Of a stretch of DNA of 64,000 bases, positions 9,472 to 19,394 are shown one piece after another. Numbering within the stretch: position 1 is the stretch's first letter; every line of letters starts with the position of its first letter. The stretch covers positions 3,607,001-3,671,000 of the forward strand of contig NZ_LJJF01000001.1 of NCBI RefSeq assembly GCF_001625365.1, read 5' to 3'. The DNA comes from Streptomyces sp. MJM8645. GTDB lineage: Bacteria > Actinomycetota > Actinomycetes > Streptomycetales > Streptomycetaceae. The position numbers and the translations under genes are program-made. Under the pieces are notes generated by a model. It did no database searches. It worked only from the letters and a program-made list of their open reading frames with translations, and was not told where the DNA came from.

Positions 9472-10557
9472 TCAGCCCGCGGTGAAGCCCTCGTAGGCGT
9501 TGTAGAGCGCCGCGCCGGCCTCGTGCTCGCCGGTGCGCTCGACGATGTCGCCGAGCAGCCAGGCCTCGACGCCGCGGTCCTCCAGGATCGCCAGCACGGC
9601 GTCCACCGAGGACGGCGGGACGACCGCGACCATGCCGACGCCCATGTTGAGCGTCTTCTCGATCTCCAGGGTGGCCACCTTGCCGACCTGGGCGACGGTC
9701 TGGAAGACCGGCAGCGGGGTCCAGGTGCCGCGGTCCAGGCGGGCGTGCAGGCCGTCCGGGACGACCCGGGCCAGGTTGGCCGCCAGGCCGCCGCCGGTGA
9801 CGTGCGAGAAGGCGTGGATCTCGGTGGCGCGGGTGAGCGCCAGGCAGTCCAGCGAGTAGATCCGGGTCGGCTCCAGCAGCTCCTCGCCGAGCGTGCGGCC
9901 GAACTCCTCGACCTTGCGGTCCAGCTTCCAGCCGGCCTCGTTCAGCAGCACGTGGCGCACCAGCGAGTAGCCGTTGGAGTGCAGGCCCGAGGCCGCCATC
10001 GCGATCACCACGTCGCCGGCCCGCACGCGGTCGGCGCCGAGCAGCGCGTCCGCCTCGACCACGCCGGTGCCGGCGCCCGCGACGTCGTACTCGTCCGGGC
10101 CGAGCAGGCCCGGGTGCTCGGCGGTCTCGCCGCCGACCAGGGCGCAGCCGGCCAGCGCGCAGCCCTCGGCGATGCCCTTGACGATCGCGGCGACCCGCTC
10201 CGGCACGACCTTGCCGACGCAGATGTAGTCGGTCATGAACAGCGGCTCGGCGCCGCACACCACCAGGTCGTCGACGACCATGCCGACCAGGTCGTGGCCG
10301 ATGGTGTCGTGCTTGTCCATGGCGGCCGCGATGGCCACCTTGGTCCCCACGCCGTCGGTGGCCGAAGCCAGCAGCGGCCGCTCGTAGCGCTTGAAGGCGG
10401 ACGCGTCGAAGAGGCCGGCGAAGCCGCCGAGACCGCCGACCACCTCGGGGCGGTTCGCCTTCTTCACCCACTGCTTCATGAGCTCGACGGCGCGGTCGCC
10501 CGCCTCGATGTCGACGCCGGCTGCGGCGTAGGTGGCGCCGTTCTGGTTGCTGGTCAC
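9472..10557 (-). CDS. purM: Phosphoribosylformylglycinamidine cyclo-ligase (AIR synthetase)
   Basis: 361 residues, full length. PurM closes FGAM to AIR using ATP in de novo purine synthesis. Visible motifs: AAGVDIEAGDRAVELMK at the N-terminus, LASATDGVGTKVAIA (the DGVGTK motif), and FSHVTGGGLAANLARVVP. GTG at 10557 (VTSNQNGATYA) is chosen because conservation begins there; GAGAGGG lies about 10 nt upstream. It follows purF by 79 nt on the same strand with a hairpin between, so the two are probably one transcript with reduced readthrough. Confidence 0.95.
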   Translation of the reverse strand: MTSNQNGATYAAAGVDIEAGDRAVELMKQWVKKANRPEVVGGLGGFAGLFDASAFKRYERPLLASATDGVGTKVAIAAAMDKHDTIGHDLVGMVVDDLVVCGAEPLFMTDYICVGKVVPERVAAIVKGIAEGCALAGCALVGGETAEHPGLLGPDEYDVAGAGTGVVEADALLGADRVRAGDVVIAMAASGLHSNGYSLVRHVLLNEAGWKLDRKVEEFGRTLGEELLEPTRIYSLDCLALTRATEIHAFSHVTGGGLAANLARVVPDGLHARLDRGTWTPLPVFQTVAQVGKVATLEIEKTLNMGVGMVAVVPPSSVDAVLAILEDRGVEAWLLGDIVERTGEHEAGAALYNAYEGFTAG

Positions 10558-10598
10558 TACGGTGCGGCCCTCTCGGGTCTGGTGGGGGCTGGAACAGC

Positions 10599-10627
10599 GG
10601 TGGGGCCCCGTTTCGCGGGACCCCACC
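10599..10627 (-). terminator. Hairpin between purF and purM (possible attenuator)
   Basis: GGTGGGG-C-CCCG pairs with CGGG-A-CCCCACC around a TTTCG loop, with one C/A mismatch. It lies immediately after the purF stop and could tune purM expression relative to purF. Confidence 0.6.
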
Positions 10628-10636
10628 GTGGATTCG

Positions 10637-12220
10637 TTACGGGCGGCGCAGCGCGTCGGCCGCGCCCGCCCCGCCGAGCAGCGACTGGACGCCGTCCAGG
10701 TCGCTGCCGCTGGTCGGCTTGCCGCGCACGGCCGGCGGCTGCTGGCTGCCCTTGATCTCGGCCTCCAGCAGGAGCTTGCCGAGCAGTGCCGGGTCCGGCA
10801 GCTCCATCGGGTACTCGCCGTCGAAGCAGGCCCGGCAGAGCCTGTCCTTGGGCTGCTTGGTGGCCTCGATCATGCCGTCGATCGAGATGTAGGAGAGCGA
10901 GTCCGCGCCGAGGGTGCGGCCGATCTCCTCGACGGTCATCCCGTTGGCGATCAGCTCCGCGCGGGTGGCGAAGTCGATGCCGAAGAAGCACGGCCACTTC
11001 ACCGGCGGCGAGGAGATCCGGATGTGCACCTCGGCGGCGCCGGCCTCGCGCAGCATCCGCACCAGCGCGCGCTGGGTGTTGCCGCGGACGATCGAGTCGT
11101 CGACGACCACCAGGCGCTTGCCCGCGATGACCTCGCGCAGCGGGTTGAGCTTGAGCCGGATGCCGAGCTGACGGATGGTCTGGCTGGGCTGGATGAAGGT
11201 GCGGCCCACGTAGGCGTTCTTCACCAGGCCGGAGCCGTACGGGATGCCGCTGGCCTCGGCGTAGCCGATCGCGGCGGGGGTGCCGGACTCCGGCGTCGCT
11301 ATCACCAGGTCGGCCTCGGCGGGCGCCTCCTTCGCCAGGCGGCGGCCCATCTCCACGCGGGAGAGGTGCACGTTGCGCCCGGCGATGCTGGTGTCGGGGC
11401 GGGCCAGGTAGACGTACTCGAACACGCAGCCCTTGGGCTTCGCCTCGGCGAAGCGGGAGCTGCGCATGCCGTTCTCGTCGACGGCGATCAGCTCGCCGGG
11501 CTCGACCTCGCGGATGAACGAGGCGCCGCAGATGTCCAGCGCCGCCGTCTCGGAGGCGACCACCCAGCCGCGCTCCAGCCGGCCGAGCACCAGCGGGCGG
11601 ATGCCCTGCGGGTCGCGGGCGGCGTAGAGGGTGTGCTCGTCCATGAAGACGAGCGAGAACGCGCCCTTGACCTTGGGCAGCACGACCTTGGCCGTCTCCT
11701 CGATGGAGAGGTCCGGGTGGCCGGCGAGCAGCGCGGTCACCAGGTCGGTGTCGTTGGTCGCGGCGCTCCGCCCGGAGCGGGAGACGTGCTCCTCACCGGG
11801 CAGTTCGGCGACCATCTCCGCCAGTTCGGCGGTGTTCACCAGGTTTCCGTTGTGCCCGAGGGCCAGCGAACCGTGCACGGTCGCGCGGAAGGTCGGCTGG
11901 GCGTTCTCCCAGACCGAGGACCCGGTGGTCGAGTAGCGGGCGTGTCCGACGGCGATATGCCCGTGCAACGACCCCAGGGAGGCCTCGTCGAAGACCTGGG
12001 AGACAAGCCCCATGTCCTTGAAGACGAGAATCTGGGAGCCGTTGCTCACTGCGATGCCCGCGGATTCCTGACCGCGGTGCTGCAGGGCGTAAAGGCCGAA
12101 GAACGTGAGCTTGGCGACCTCCTCGCCGGGAGCCCAGACACCGAAGACGCCGCAAGCGTCCTGGGGGCCTTTCTCACCGGGAAGAAGATCGTGGTTGAGT
12201 CTTCCGTCACCACGTGGCAC
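10637..12220 (-). CDS. purF: Amidophosphoribosyltransferase (glutamine PRPP amidotransferase)
   Basis: 527 residues. It commits PRPP to purine synthesis by forming phosphoribosylamine. The Ntn glutaminase nucleophile is Cys23 in DACGVFGVW, so a 22-residue propeptide must be removed. The phosphoribosyltransferase motif VVVDDSIVRGNT is present. Cys residues in KWPCFFGID and CRACFDGEYP match the B. subtilis-type enzyme that carries a 4Fe-4S cluster; that cofactor is inferred from homology. The start is GTG at 12220 (MPRGDGRLN). Transcription continues toward purM. Upstream about 240 bp separates it from the converging-side lipid-kinase-like gene. Confidence 0.96.
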   Translation of the reverse strand: MPRGDGRLNHDLLPGEKGPQDACGVFGVWAPGEEVAKLTFFGLYALQHRGQESAGIAVSNGSQILVFKDMGLVSQVFDEASLGSLHGHIAVGHARYSTTGSSVWENAQPTFRATVHGSLALGHNGNLVNTAELAEMVAELPGEEHVSRSGRSAATNDTDLVTALLAGHPDLSIEETAKVVLPKVKGAFSLVFMDEHTLYAARDPQGIRPLVLGRLERGWVVASETAALDICGASFIREVEPGELIAVDENGMRSSRFAEAKPKGCVFEYVYLARPDTSIAGRNVHLSRVEMGRRLAKEAPAEADLVIATPESGTPAAIGYAEASGIPYGSGLVKNAYVGRTFIQPSQTIRQLGIRLKLNPLREVIAGKRLVVVDDSIVRGNTQRALVRMLREAGAAEVHIRISSPPVKWPCFFGIDFATRAELIANGMTVEEIGRTLGADSLSYISIDGMIEATKQPKDRLCRACFDGEYPMELPDPALLGKLLLEAEIKGSQQPPAVRGKPTSGSDLDGVQSLLGGAGAADALRRP

Positions 12221-12462
12221 GTCTTCGAGTCTAGGGCAGCGGGCACCGGCTTCCGGAACCCGGGCGGCCGGGATTGTCTGGCGATCGGCCGGTAACGCGC
12301 GTAGACAAAACCCCTTACCAGGTGGGGATTTCGGGTGGGGGGAATTCCGGCCGGAGGCGGTTGGCCTTGTGGTTCGCGCCTGTTGGGGCGTTCCGTGTGC
12401 GGAGAGCCGGGAGTCGGGGCGGCCGCGAAAGTGAGCCTGCTCACCCGGGGTTCACCCCGGCG

Positions 12463-13317
12463 TCACGCGGCGGGCAGCAACAGGCCCCAGGCGCCCGGGT
12501 GGACCGTCCAGGTGCGGGCGCGGACCGGACCGACGGGGTGGCCGTCCGCCTCGTAGCCGAAGCCGCGCCCGACCACCGAGACGCTCTCCGCCCGGGCGCG
12601 CACCAGGGCGCCGGGCGCGCGGATCACCACCTCCAGCACGCCCGCGCCGTCCGCCTCGACGCCCGGCAGGGTCAGCTGGACCAGCCGCACCGGCCGGTGC
12701 ACGTCGGCGAGCAGCCGGCCGTCGGCCTCGACCCGGACCCGGGGATTGTGCTCGGCGCAGGACCGGCCGTCCGCCGTGAGTGCGTTCGCCTGCTCGGCCG
12801 CAGCCAGTTTCGCCCATAGCGAACGCCAACCACCCGTACGGCCGGCCGGTCGCCGCGTCCCGGCACCGGTGATCCGCACCCCTCCCAGCGCCACCCCGCC
12901 GCCGTCGTCCACCAGCAGGTCGAGCTTGCGCGCCGCACCCGACAGCACCGCCCGCGCGGCCCGGACCGGCTCGCCCGGCACCCCGAGCGCGCGGGCCGCG
13001 GCCAGCTCCTCCGACCGGCCGACCGGAACCATGCCCACCGGATCCGCGCCCAGCTCACGCTGGCGGTACAGGGCTTGGAGCACCCGCTGCAACGCCAGGT
13101 CGGAACCGATCACGACCGGTCGCCGCCGACCCCGGTGCGAAAGCACCCGGTCGAGTTCGGACGGGCTCTCCGGATAGACCACCTTGACGTCCGCGCCTCC
13201 GCAGAGCACGTCCTTCGCGATCCGCACCGACTCGCCGTCGGTGTGCCGGGCCGCCGGGTCGAGGAGCAGCAGGAGCGGCTCGGGGCCGCCGGTTGCGGGC
13301 GTGGACAGGGACGACAC
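12463..13317 (-). CDS. Diacylglycerol/lipid-kinase-like protein with degenerate ATP site
   Basis: 284 residues from a GTG at 13317 that has AAGGA 8 nt upstream. The fold resembles the DAGK catalytic domain: N-terminal PLLLLLDPAARHTDGESV, a glycine-turn region at VVIGSDLALQRVLQALY, and VGMVPVGRSEELAAARALGV in place of the usual GTANDFA segment. The invariant GGDGT is replaced by GSDLA, so kinase activity is doubtful. It is divergent from purA, a neighbour relation seen in other Streptomyces. It could be a regulator or a lipid-binding descendant; the function is unknown. Confidence 0.75.
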   Translation of the reverse strand: MSSLSTPATGGPEPLLLLLDPAARHTDGESVRIAKDVLCGGADVKVVYPESPSELDRVLSHRGRRRPVVIGSDLALQRVLQALYRQRELGADPVGMVPVGRSEELAAARALGVPGEPVRAARAVLSGAARKLDLLVDDGGGVALGGVRITGAGTRRPAGRTGGWRSLWAKLAAAEQANALTADGRSCAEHNPRVRVEADGRLLADVHRPVRLVQLTLPGVEADGAGVLEVVIRAPGALVRARAESVSVVGRGFGYEADGHPVGPVRARTWTVHPGAWGLLLPAA

Positions 13318-13338
13318 GACCGGTCCTTCCTCAGGTAA

Positions 13339-14727
<1,389 letters not shown>

Positions 14728-14741
14728 GCCTGATCCGGTCG

Positions 14742-14773
14742 AGGGCCCTGCGGGACACGTCCCGCAGGGCCCT
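14742..14773 (+). terminator. Terminator after purA
   Basis: A perfect 14-bp stem AGGGCCCTGCGGGA with a CACG loop, followed by TCGCTTTG. Confidence 0.9.
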
Positions 14774-14797
14774 TCGCTTTGCCCGCTCCGTCAATTT

Positions 14798-14831
14798 TGC
14801 ACTAGCGCAGAAGTCCATTGCATCTAGTGCA
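14798..14831. promoter_or_regulatory. Inverted repeat operator TGCACTAG-N18-CTAGTGCA
   Basis: A perfect 8-bp inverted repeat. Its right half lies between the -35 and -10 boxes of the GNAT promoter. Each half also centres on CTAG within a partial dyad (TGCACTAGCGCA and TGCATCTAGTGCA), which looks like two tandem operator sites. The binding protein is unknown; GntR-type regulators favour such CTAGTGCA sequences. Confidence 0.7.
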
Positions 14832-14846
14832 GCGTGGCGCTACCTT
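14818..14846 (+). promoter_or_regulatory. Promoter of the GNAT gene giving a leaderless mRNA
   Basis: TTGCAT (14818-14823), a 17-bp spacer, then TACCTT (14841-14846). The expected start of transcription falls on or next to the ATG at 14853, so the message is probably leaderless. Confidence 0.65.
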
Positions 14847-14852
14847 TCCGGC

Positions 14853-15482
14853 ATGACCGCACAGCCGCCCACACCCGTCACCCTCACCGGCCGCCACATC
14901 CGCCTGGAGCCCCTCGGCCGCCACCACCTGCCCGACCTGTGGGCCGGCGTCGGCCCCGACCCGGAGGTCTGGCGCTGGATCCCCTCCCTCCCGCCCGCCA
15001 CCGAGGAGGAACTGGGCGCGATCATCGACGCCCGGCTCGCCGAGGTGGCGGCCGGATCGGCGGTGAAGTTCGCCGTGATCGACCTCCCCAGCGGCCGGGC
15101 CGTCGGCGTCACCGGCTACTACGACTTCAGGGCCGTCGACGAGGTCGTCGAGATCGGCGGCACCTGGTACGACCGCTCGGTCTGGCGCACGCCCGTCAAC
15201 ACCGAGGCCAAGCTGCTGCTGCTCTCCCACGCCTTCGACGACCTGGGCATGGGCCGGGTCTACTGGAAGACGGACGCGCTCAACGAGCGCTCCCGCAACG
15301 CGATCCTGCGCCTCGGCGCCCAGTACGAGGGCGTCCACCGCCGCGAGAAGCGGCGCGACACCGGCGTGTGGCGCGACACCGCCTACTTCTCGATGCTCGC
15401 CGACGAGTGGCCCGTCGCCCGGATCCGCCTCGTCGAGCGCCTTTCGCGCGGTGCCGAACCCTCCGTGCGCCCCCGTTCCTGA
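14853..15482 (+). CDS. GNAT-family N-acetyltransferase (RimJ/RimL-like)
   Basis: 209 residues. RimJ/L-type signs are RHIRLEPLGRHHLPDLW at the N-terminus, GVTGYYDF and IGGTWYDRSVWRTPVNTEAKLLLLSHAFD in the acetyl-CoA region, and YWKTDALNERSRNAILRLGA near the end. It should acetylate a small molecule or a protein N-terminus using acetyl-CoA; the substrate is unknown. It has no ribosome-binding site and sits behind a promoter with an inverted-repeat operator. A DUF397 gene follows 60 bp later and may be co-transcribed. Confidence 0.88.
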   Translation: MTAQPPTPVTLTGRHIRLEPLGRHHLPDLWAGVGPDPEVWRWIPSLPPATEEELGAIIDARLAEVAAGSAVKFAVIDLPSGRAVGVTGYYDFRAVDEVVEIGGTWYDRSVWRTPVNTEAKLLLLSHAFDDLGMGRVYWKTDALNERSRNAILRLGAQYEGVHRREKRRDTGVWRDTAYFSMLADEWPVARIRLVERLSRGAEPSVRPRS

Positions 15483-15542
15483 ACGGCCCCCCGGGAGTTG
15501 TCCAGGGTGCCAGGCAGGAACCGGAATGGGAGAAGGCAACCG

Positions 15543-15743
15543 ATGACCCAGCAGTGGCAGAAGTCCACCAGCAGCACCCGGGACGGCAGTGACTCCGTGG
15601 AGGTGTCCGTCAACGAACGGGGGCTGATCGAGGTCCGCGAATCCGAGAGCCCCGACGCGATCATCGTCACCACCCCGCAGAAGTTCGCGCTCTGGATCGA
15701 GGGCGTGAAGCGCGGCGAATTCGACCACTTCGGCGACGGCTGA
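15543..15743 (+). CDS. DUF397 domain protein without its own XRE partner
   Basis: 66 residues covering one DUF397 domain (WQKSTSSTRDGSDSVEVSV ... GLIEVRESESPDAIIVTTP ... FALWIEGVKRGEFDHFGDG). DUF397 proteins, including developmental BldB relatives, usually follow a WhiJ-like XRE gene; this one follows a GNAT gene. ATG at 15543 has GGAGAAGG about 8 nt upstream. A paralogue lies at 17111-17311. Probably a small regulator that interacts with an XRE protein elsewhere. Confidence 0.85.
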   Translation: MTQQWQKSTSSTRDGSDSVEVSVNERGLIEVRESESPDAIIVTTPQKFALWIEGVKRGEFDHFGDG

Positions 15744-15754
15744 CCGCACCCTCC

Positions 15755-15783
15755 GGTGGCCCCCCTCCCGGCGGGGGGCCACC
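15755..15783. terminator. Bidirectional terminator between DUF397 and the small membrane protein
   Basis: An 11-bp perfect stem GGTGGCCCCCC / GGGGGGCCACC with a 7-nt loop, lying between the ends of two converging genes. Confidence 0.8.
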
Positions 15784-15794
15784 GCTGCCGCGCG

Positions 15795-15953
15795 CTATTT
15801 CTTCTCGACGGCGGCGGAGGAATGACGGACGACGAACTCGCGTTTTGCGGAACGCGGTTCGCGGGGTTGGGCGTTGACCAGCCAGACCAGCCAGCCGACG
15901 AATAGGACGGCGAGCAGGAGGGCGGACAAACCGGCGACGAGCAGGCCGTTCAC
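15795..15953 (-). CDS. Small single-span membrane protein
   Basis: 52 residues from a GTG at 15953: one transmembrane helix (GLLVAGLSALLLAVLFVGWL, then VWLVN) and a basic C-terminal tail (REPRSAKREFVVRHSS ... EKK). No family is recognised. The GTG overlaps the TGA of a 17-codon reading frame upstream (GTGA), which has a proper GGAGA ribosome site while this start has none. Translation therefore probably depends on coupling. Upstream in-frame extensions have no membrane-protein character. Confidence 0.5.
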   Translation of the reverse strand: MNGLLVAGLSALLLAVLFVGWLVWLVNAQPREPRSAKREFVVRHSSAAVEKK

Positions 15954-16003
15954 CGGGTAGCGGGAATGCGGTGGGCGGGGGCGAGAAGCAGCGGAAGCGG
16001 CAT
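15950..16003 (-). CDS. Putative 17-residue leader peptide coupled to the membrane protein
   Basis: An ATG at 16003 preceded by GGAGA opens a 17-codon frame starting MPLPLLLAPAHRIPATR and ending in TGA that overlaps the next GTG. It is hydrophobic at the N-terminus. Its role may simply be to deliver ribosomes to the next gene. Too short for certainty. Confidence 0.35.
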   Translation of the reverse strand: MPLPLLLAPAHRIPATR

Positions 16004-16262
16004 GACAGTCTCCGGTCGGTGATGTCGAGCGTGCCGACCATGCATCTGGTGTGTATTTACGGCTGATTGGCGGCTGTTTAGGCCACAACAAGTCAGTGAC
16101 TGACGCGGGATCGACCATAGGGTCGAGGTGCAAGACTTGCTACCGAGCGGGAGAACGTTCACTCCATCGTGGGGTATCCCCCATTTCAGTAGCTAGGGCC
16201 GGGTAAGCACGGCACACTTCACCGGAAGCATCGACCCGAGCCGCGATCCGGAGAAGAGAGTC

Positions 16263-17114
16263 ATGCCACCCCGCTTGTCGCCGACCGTGCGTCAGCAGCG
16301 CCTTGGCATCGAGCTGCGCAAGATGCGCGAACGCGTGGGCGTGACGCCCAAGAGCCTGGCCGCCACCCTGGGCACCGACCTGCCCAAGATCTCGCAGATG
16401 GAGAACGGGAAGTCCGGCATCAGCGCCGAACGGCTCCGGCTCTGGGCCCGCACCTGCCACTGCTCCGACGGCCCCTACCTCGACGCGCTGCTCGCGATGA
16501 CACAGGACCGGCGCAAGTACTGGTGGGACGGCTACCGCGGCAGGCTGCCCGGCGGACTCATCGACATCGCGGAAATGGAACACCACGCCGAGTCACTGGC
16601 CATCCTGCACACCACCTTCATCCCCGGACTGCTGCAGACCTCGGCGTACGCCTCCGCGGTGTTCGCCCGGGTCCGGCCGCCCATGCCCCAGCCGGACGCC
16701 GACGCCCGCACGGCATTCCGGATCCAGCGCCAGCGGCTGTTCACCGAACGCCCGAAGCCGTACGCCGCGTACATCCACGAATCCGCGCTGCGCATGCAGT
16801 TCGGCGGGGCGGTGGTGCTGCGCGACCAGCTGCTCGGCGTGCTGGAGGATTCCGAGCGGCCCGGGGTGGAGATCCGGACCATCCCGTTCAGCGTCGACAC
16901 CTTTCCCGGGTCCGGAGAGAGCCTCTACCTCGCCCGCGGGCCCGTTCCCGAGCTCGACACCGTGCAGATCGACCTCTCGAACGGGCCGAAGTTCGTGCAC
17001 CTCGACACCGAACTGCAGACCTACCGACAGATCAAGGAGGAGACCGCCGCGGTCGCCCTCGGGCCGGCCGAGTCCCGGGACTTCATCCGGGCCTTACTGA
17101 AAGACTTCTCATGA
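16263..17114 (+). CDS. WhiJ-like XRE regulator with DUF5753 domain
   Basis: 283 residues. An N-terminal HTH (LRKMRERVGVTPKSLAATLG, then ISQMENGKSGIS) is followed by the DUF5753 domain (WWDGYRGRLPGGLIDIAEME, FIPGLLQTSAYASAVF, IRTIPFS, QIDLSNGPKFVHLDTEL). Such proteins pair with DUF397 partners to control development and antibiotic production in Streptomyces. Its stop overlaps the start of a DUF397 gene (ATGA). A TTA leucine codon at 17094-17096 near the C-terminus would make full translation depend on the bldA tRNA. Confidence 0.92.
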   Translation: MPPRLSPTVRQQRLGIELRKMRERVGVTPKSLAATLGTDLPKISQMENGKSGISAERLRLWARTCHCSDGPYLDALLAMTQDRRKYWWDGYRGRLPGGLIDIAEMEHHAESLAILHTTFIPGLLQTSAYASAVFARVRPPMPQPDADARTAFRIQRQRLFTERPKPYAAYIHESALRMQFGGAVVLRDQLLGVLEDSERPGVEIRTIPFSVDTFPGSGESLYLARGPVPELDTVQIDLSNGPKFVHLDTELQTYRQIKEETAAVALGPAESRDFIRALLKDFS

Positions 17115-17311
17115 CTGAGTGGCGGAAGTCCTCGTCCAGCGGCGAGAGCAACGAGTGCGTCGAGATCAGAGCCGCCGACGGTCTGGTGGAGATCCGCGAG
17201 TCGGACCGCCCCGAGATCGTCGTCCGGACCACGCCGCGCAAGTGGGCCGCGTTCGTCCGCGGGGTGAAGGCCGGGGAGTTCGACCGGTACAGCGACTCCG
17301 TCGGGCCCTGA
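17111..17311 (+). CDS. DUF397 partner of the XRE regulator
   Basis: 66 residues, one DUF397 domain (EWRKSSSSGESNECVEIRA, VEIRESDRPEIVVRTTPRKW, FVRGVKAGEFDRYSD). The start overlaps the XRE stop codon, so the two are translated together. The probable role is to bind and modulate the XRE protein. It is similar along its whole length to the DUF397 protein at 15543-15743. Confidence 0.9.
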   Translation: MTEWRKSSSSGESNECVEIRAADGLVEIRESDRPEIVVRTTPRKWAAFVRGVKAGEFDRYSDSVGP

Positions 17312-17375
17312 ACCGCACCCGCCCCCGAGCAGCACCGCCCTTGAACCGCACCCGCCCCTGAACCGCACCGCCCTC
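17308..17375. repeat. Imperfect tandem repeat after the DUF397 gene
   Basis: The motif TGAACCGCACCCGCCCC recurs three times in imperfect form between the DUF397 stop codon and metG. Confidence 0.7.
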
Positions 17376-17477
17376 CCGGCCCGGCGGCGGTAGGCTTGGC
17401 AGCCCACAGTGGACCCCTGCGCCTGGCACAGCACTCCGGGTGGGGTGCGCGTGCGGGAGAAATCGGAGCATCCGAGG

Positions 17478-19211
17478 ATGGCTCGGCACCTGGTCACCAG
17501 CGCCCTTCCGTACATCAACGGGATCAAGCACCTGGGCAACATGGTCGGGTCGATGCTCCCGGCGGACGTCTACTCCCGCTACCTGCGCCAGCGCGGCCAC
17601 GAGGTGCTCTACATCTGCGCGACCGACGAGCACGGCACGCCCGCCGAACTGGCCGCGCAGGAAGCCGGGCTGCCCGTCGCCGAGTTCTGCGCCCAGGCGC
17701 ACGACGCGCAGAAGGCGGTGTACGACGGCTTCGGGCTGTCCTTCGACCACTTCGGCCGCAGCTCCTCCCCGCAGAACCGCGAGATCACCCAGGAGATCGC
17801 CCGCGAACTCCAGCGCAACGGCTTCATCGAGGAGCGCGCGATCCGGCAGGTGTACTCCAACGCCGACGGCCGCTTCATGCCGGACCGCTACATCGTCGGC
17901 ACCTGCCCGCACTGCGGCTACGACAAGGCACGCGGCGACCAGTGCGAGAACTGCACCCGGGTGCTGGACCCGACCGACCTGCTGGAGCCGCGTTCGGCGA
18001 TCAGCGGCAGCTCCGACCTGGAGGTCCGGGAGACCAGGCACCTGTTCCTGCTCCAGTCGGAGCTGACCGACGAGGTCGAACAGTGGATCGCCGCCCACGG
18101 CGACGACTGGCCGGTGCTGGCCTCCTCGATCGCCCGCAAGTGGCTCACCGAGGGCCTCCAGGACCGCGCGATCACCCGCGACCTGGAGTGGGGCGTCCCG
18201 GTGCCGGCCGACGTCTGGCCGGAGCTGGCGGCCGAGGGCAAGGTGTTCTACGTCTGGTTCGACGCCCCGATCGAGTACATCGGCGCCACCAAGGAGTGGG
18301 CGGACGCGGCCCCGGCCGGGCAGGCCCGGGACTGGAAGTCCTGGTGGTACGAGGCCGACCACAGCGTCCGGTACACCGAGTTCATGGCCAAGGACAACGT
18401 CCCGTTCCACACCGTGATGTTCCCGGCCACGATCCTCGGCTCGCGCCGGCCGTGGAAGAAGGTCGACTACGTCAAGGCCTTCAACTGGCTGACGTACTAC
18501 GGCGGGAAGTTCTCCACCAGCCAGAAGCGCGGCATCTTCACCGACGTCGCCCTGGAACTGCTGCCGGCCGACTACTGGCGCTACTTCCTGATGGCGCACG
18601 CCCCCGAGTCGGACGACTCCAGCTTCACCTGGGACCTCTTCGCCTCCGTCGTCAACAAGGACCTCGCCGACACCCTCGGCAACTTCGTCAACCGGGTACT
18701 CACCTTCAGCCGCAAGCGCTTCGGCGACGCCGTCCCGGCCGGCCACGCGCCCGGCGAGGCCGAACAGCGCCTCGGCGAGCAGATCGCCACCCTGCTGGCC
18801 GAGTACGAGGCCCAGTTGGACGCACTCAACTTCCGCAAGGCCGCGCAGGGGCTGCGCGCGCTGTGGAGCGCGGGCAACGCGTACCTGGACGAGAAGGCGC
18901 CCTGGCTCCAGGTGAAGACCGACCCGGACGCGGCGGCGCTGACCCTGCGCACCGCGATGAACCTGATCCAGCTGTACGCGGTGGTCTCCGAGCCGTTCAT
19001 CCCGACCGCGGCGGCGGCGATGCGCGGCGCCTTCGCCCTGCCCGGGGACGCTCCGGCGGCCGGCCTGTCCTGGGTCGGCCCGGAGCAGGCGCGGGCACTG
19101 GACCTGGTGCCGGCCGGGACGGCGTTCACCGTGCCGCCGGTGCTGTTCGCCAAGATCACCGACGAGGACCTGGCCGCCTGGACCACCCGCTTCGGCGGCC
19201 AGGAGGGCTGA
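17478..19211 (+). CDS. metG: Methionyl-tRNA synthetase
   Basis: 577 residues, class I synthetase. It charges tRNA-Met, including the initiator. The HIGH-like motif is in [20 protein letters not shown], a zinc knuckle is CPHCGYDK ... CENC, and the KMSKS loop reads KFSTSQKRG, the form common in Streptomyces MetRS. The anticodon-binding helical domain fills the C-terminal third; no appended tRNA-binding domain. ATG at 17478 ([10 protein letters not shown]) is preferred over an upstream in-frame start because conservation begins here and AGG/GGAG precede it. The gene is monocistronic with a GC-rich terminator. Confidence 0.96.
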   Translation: MARHLVTSALPYINGIKHLGNMVGSMLPADVYSRYLRQRGHEVLYICATDEHGTPAELAAQEAGLPVAEFCAQAHDAQKAVYDGFGLSFDHFGRSSSPQNREITQEIARELQRNGFIEERAIRQVYSNADGRFMPDRYIVGTCPHCGYDKARGDQCENCTRVLDPTDLLEPRSAISGSSDLEVRETRHLFLLQSELTDEVEQWIAAHGDDWPVLASSIARKWLTEGLQDRAITRDLEWGVPVPADVWPELAAEGKVFYVWFDAPIEYIGATKEWADAAPAGQARDWKSWWYEADHSVRYTEFMAKDNVPFHTVMFPATILGSRRPWKKVDYVKAFNWLTYYGGKFSTSQKRGIFTDVALELLPADYWRYFLMAHAPESDDSSFTWDLFASVVNKDLADTLGNFVNRVLTFSRKRFGDAVPAGHAPGEAEQRLGEQIATLLAEYEAQLDALNFRKAAQGLRALWSAGNAYLDEKAPWLQVKTDPDAAALTLRTAMNLIQLYAVVSEPFIPTAAAAMRGAFALPGDAPAAGLSWVGPEQARALDLVPAGTAFTVPPVLFAKITDEDLAAWTTRFGGQEG

Positions 19212-19216
19212 GCCCC

Positions 19217-19247
19217 GGCGGACGGCCCGGGGCCCGGGCCGTCCGCC
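19217..19247 (+). terminator. Terminator after metG
   Basis: A nearly continuous palindrome, GGCGGACGGCCCGGG and its complement separated by one base, just after the metG stop. No U-tract. Confidence 0.75.
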
Positions 19248-19394
19248 ACCTTCCCGACACCGGGGGGAATCTGACTCCACGTCACCGACGGTTCGTCCAG
19301 GTCATCGGCACCCCGCCGGGCGGAACCGCACTGCCCCACTGACCGGCGTCGGCTCGCCGAGGCCCTGCCGTAACACGCCGGTACGCTTCCAGCC

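Noticed and set aside
17000..17400. XRE/DUF397 pair as part of an abi- or phage-defence cluster
   Set aside because: Only the common WhiJ-like pair is present, with no effector gene beside it.
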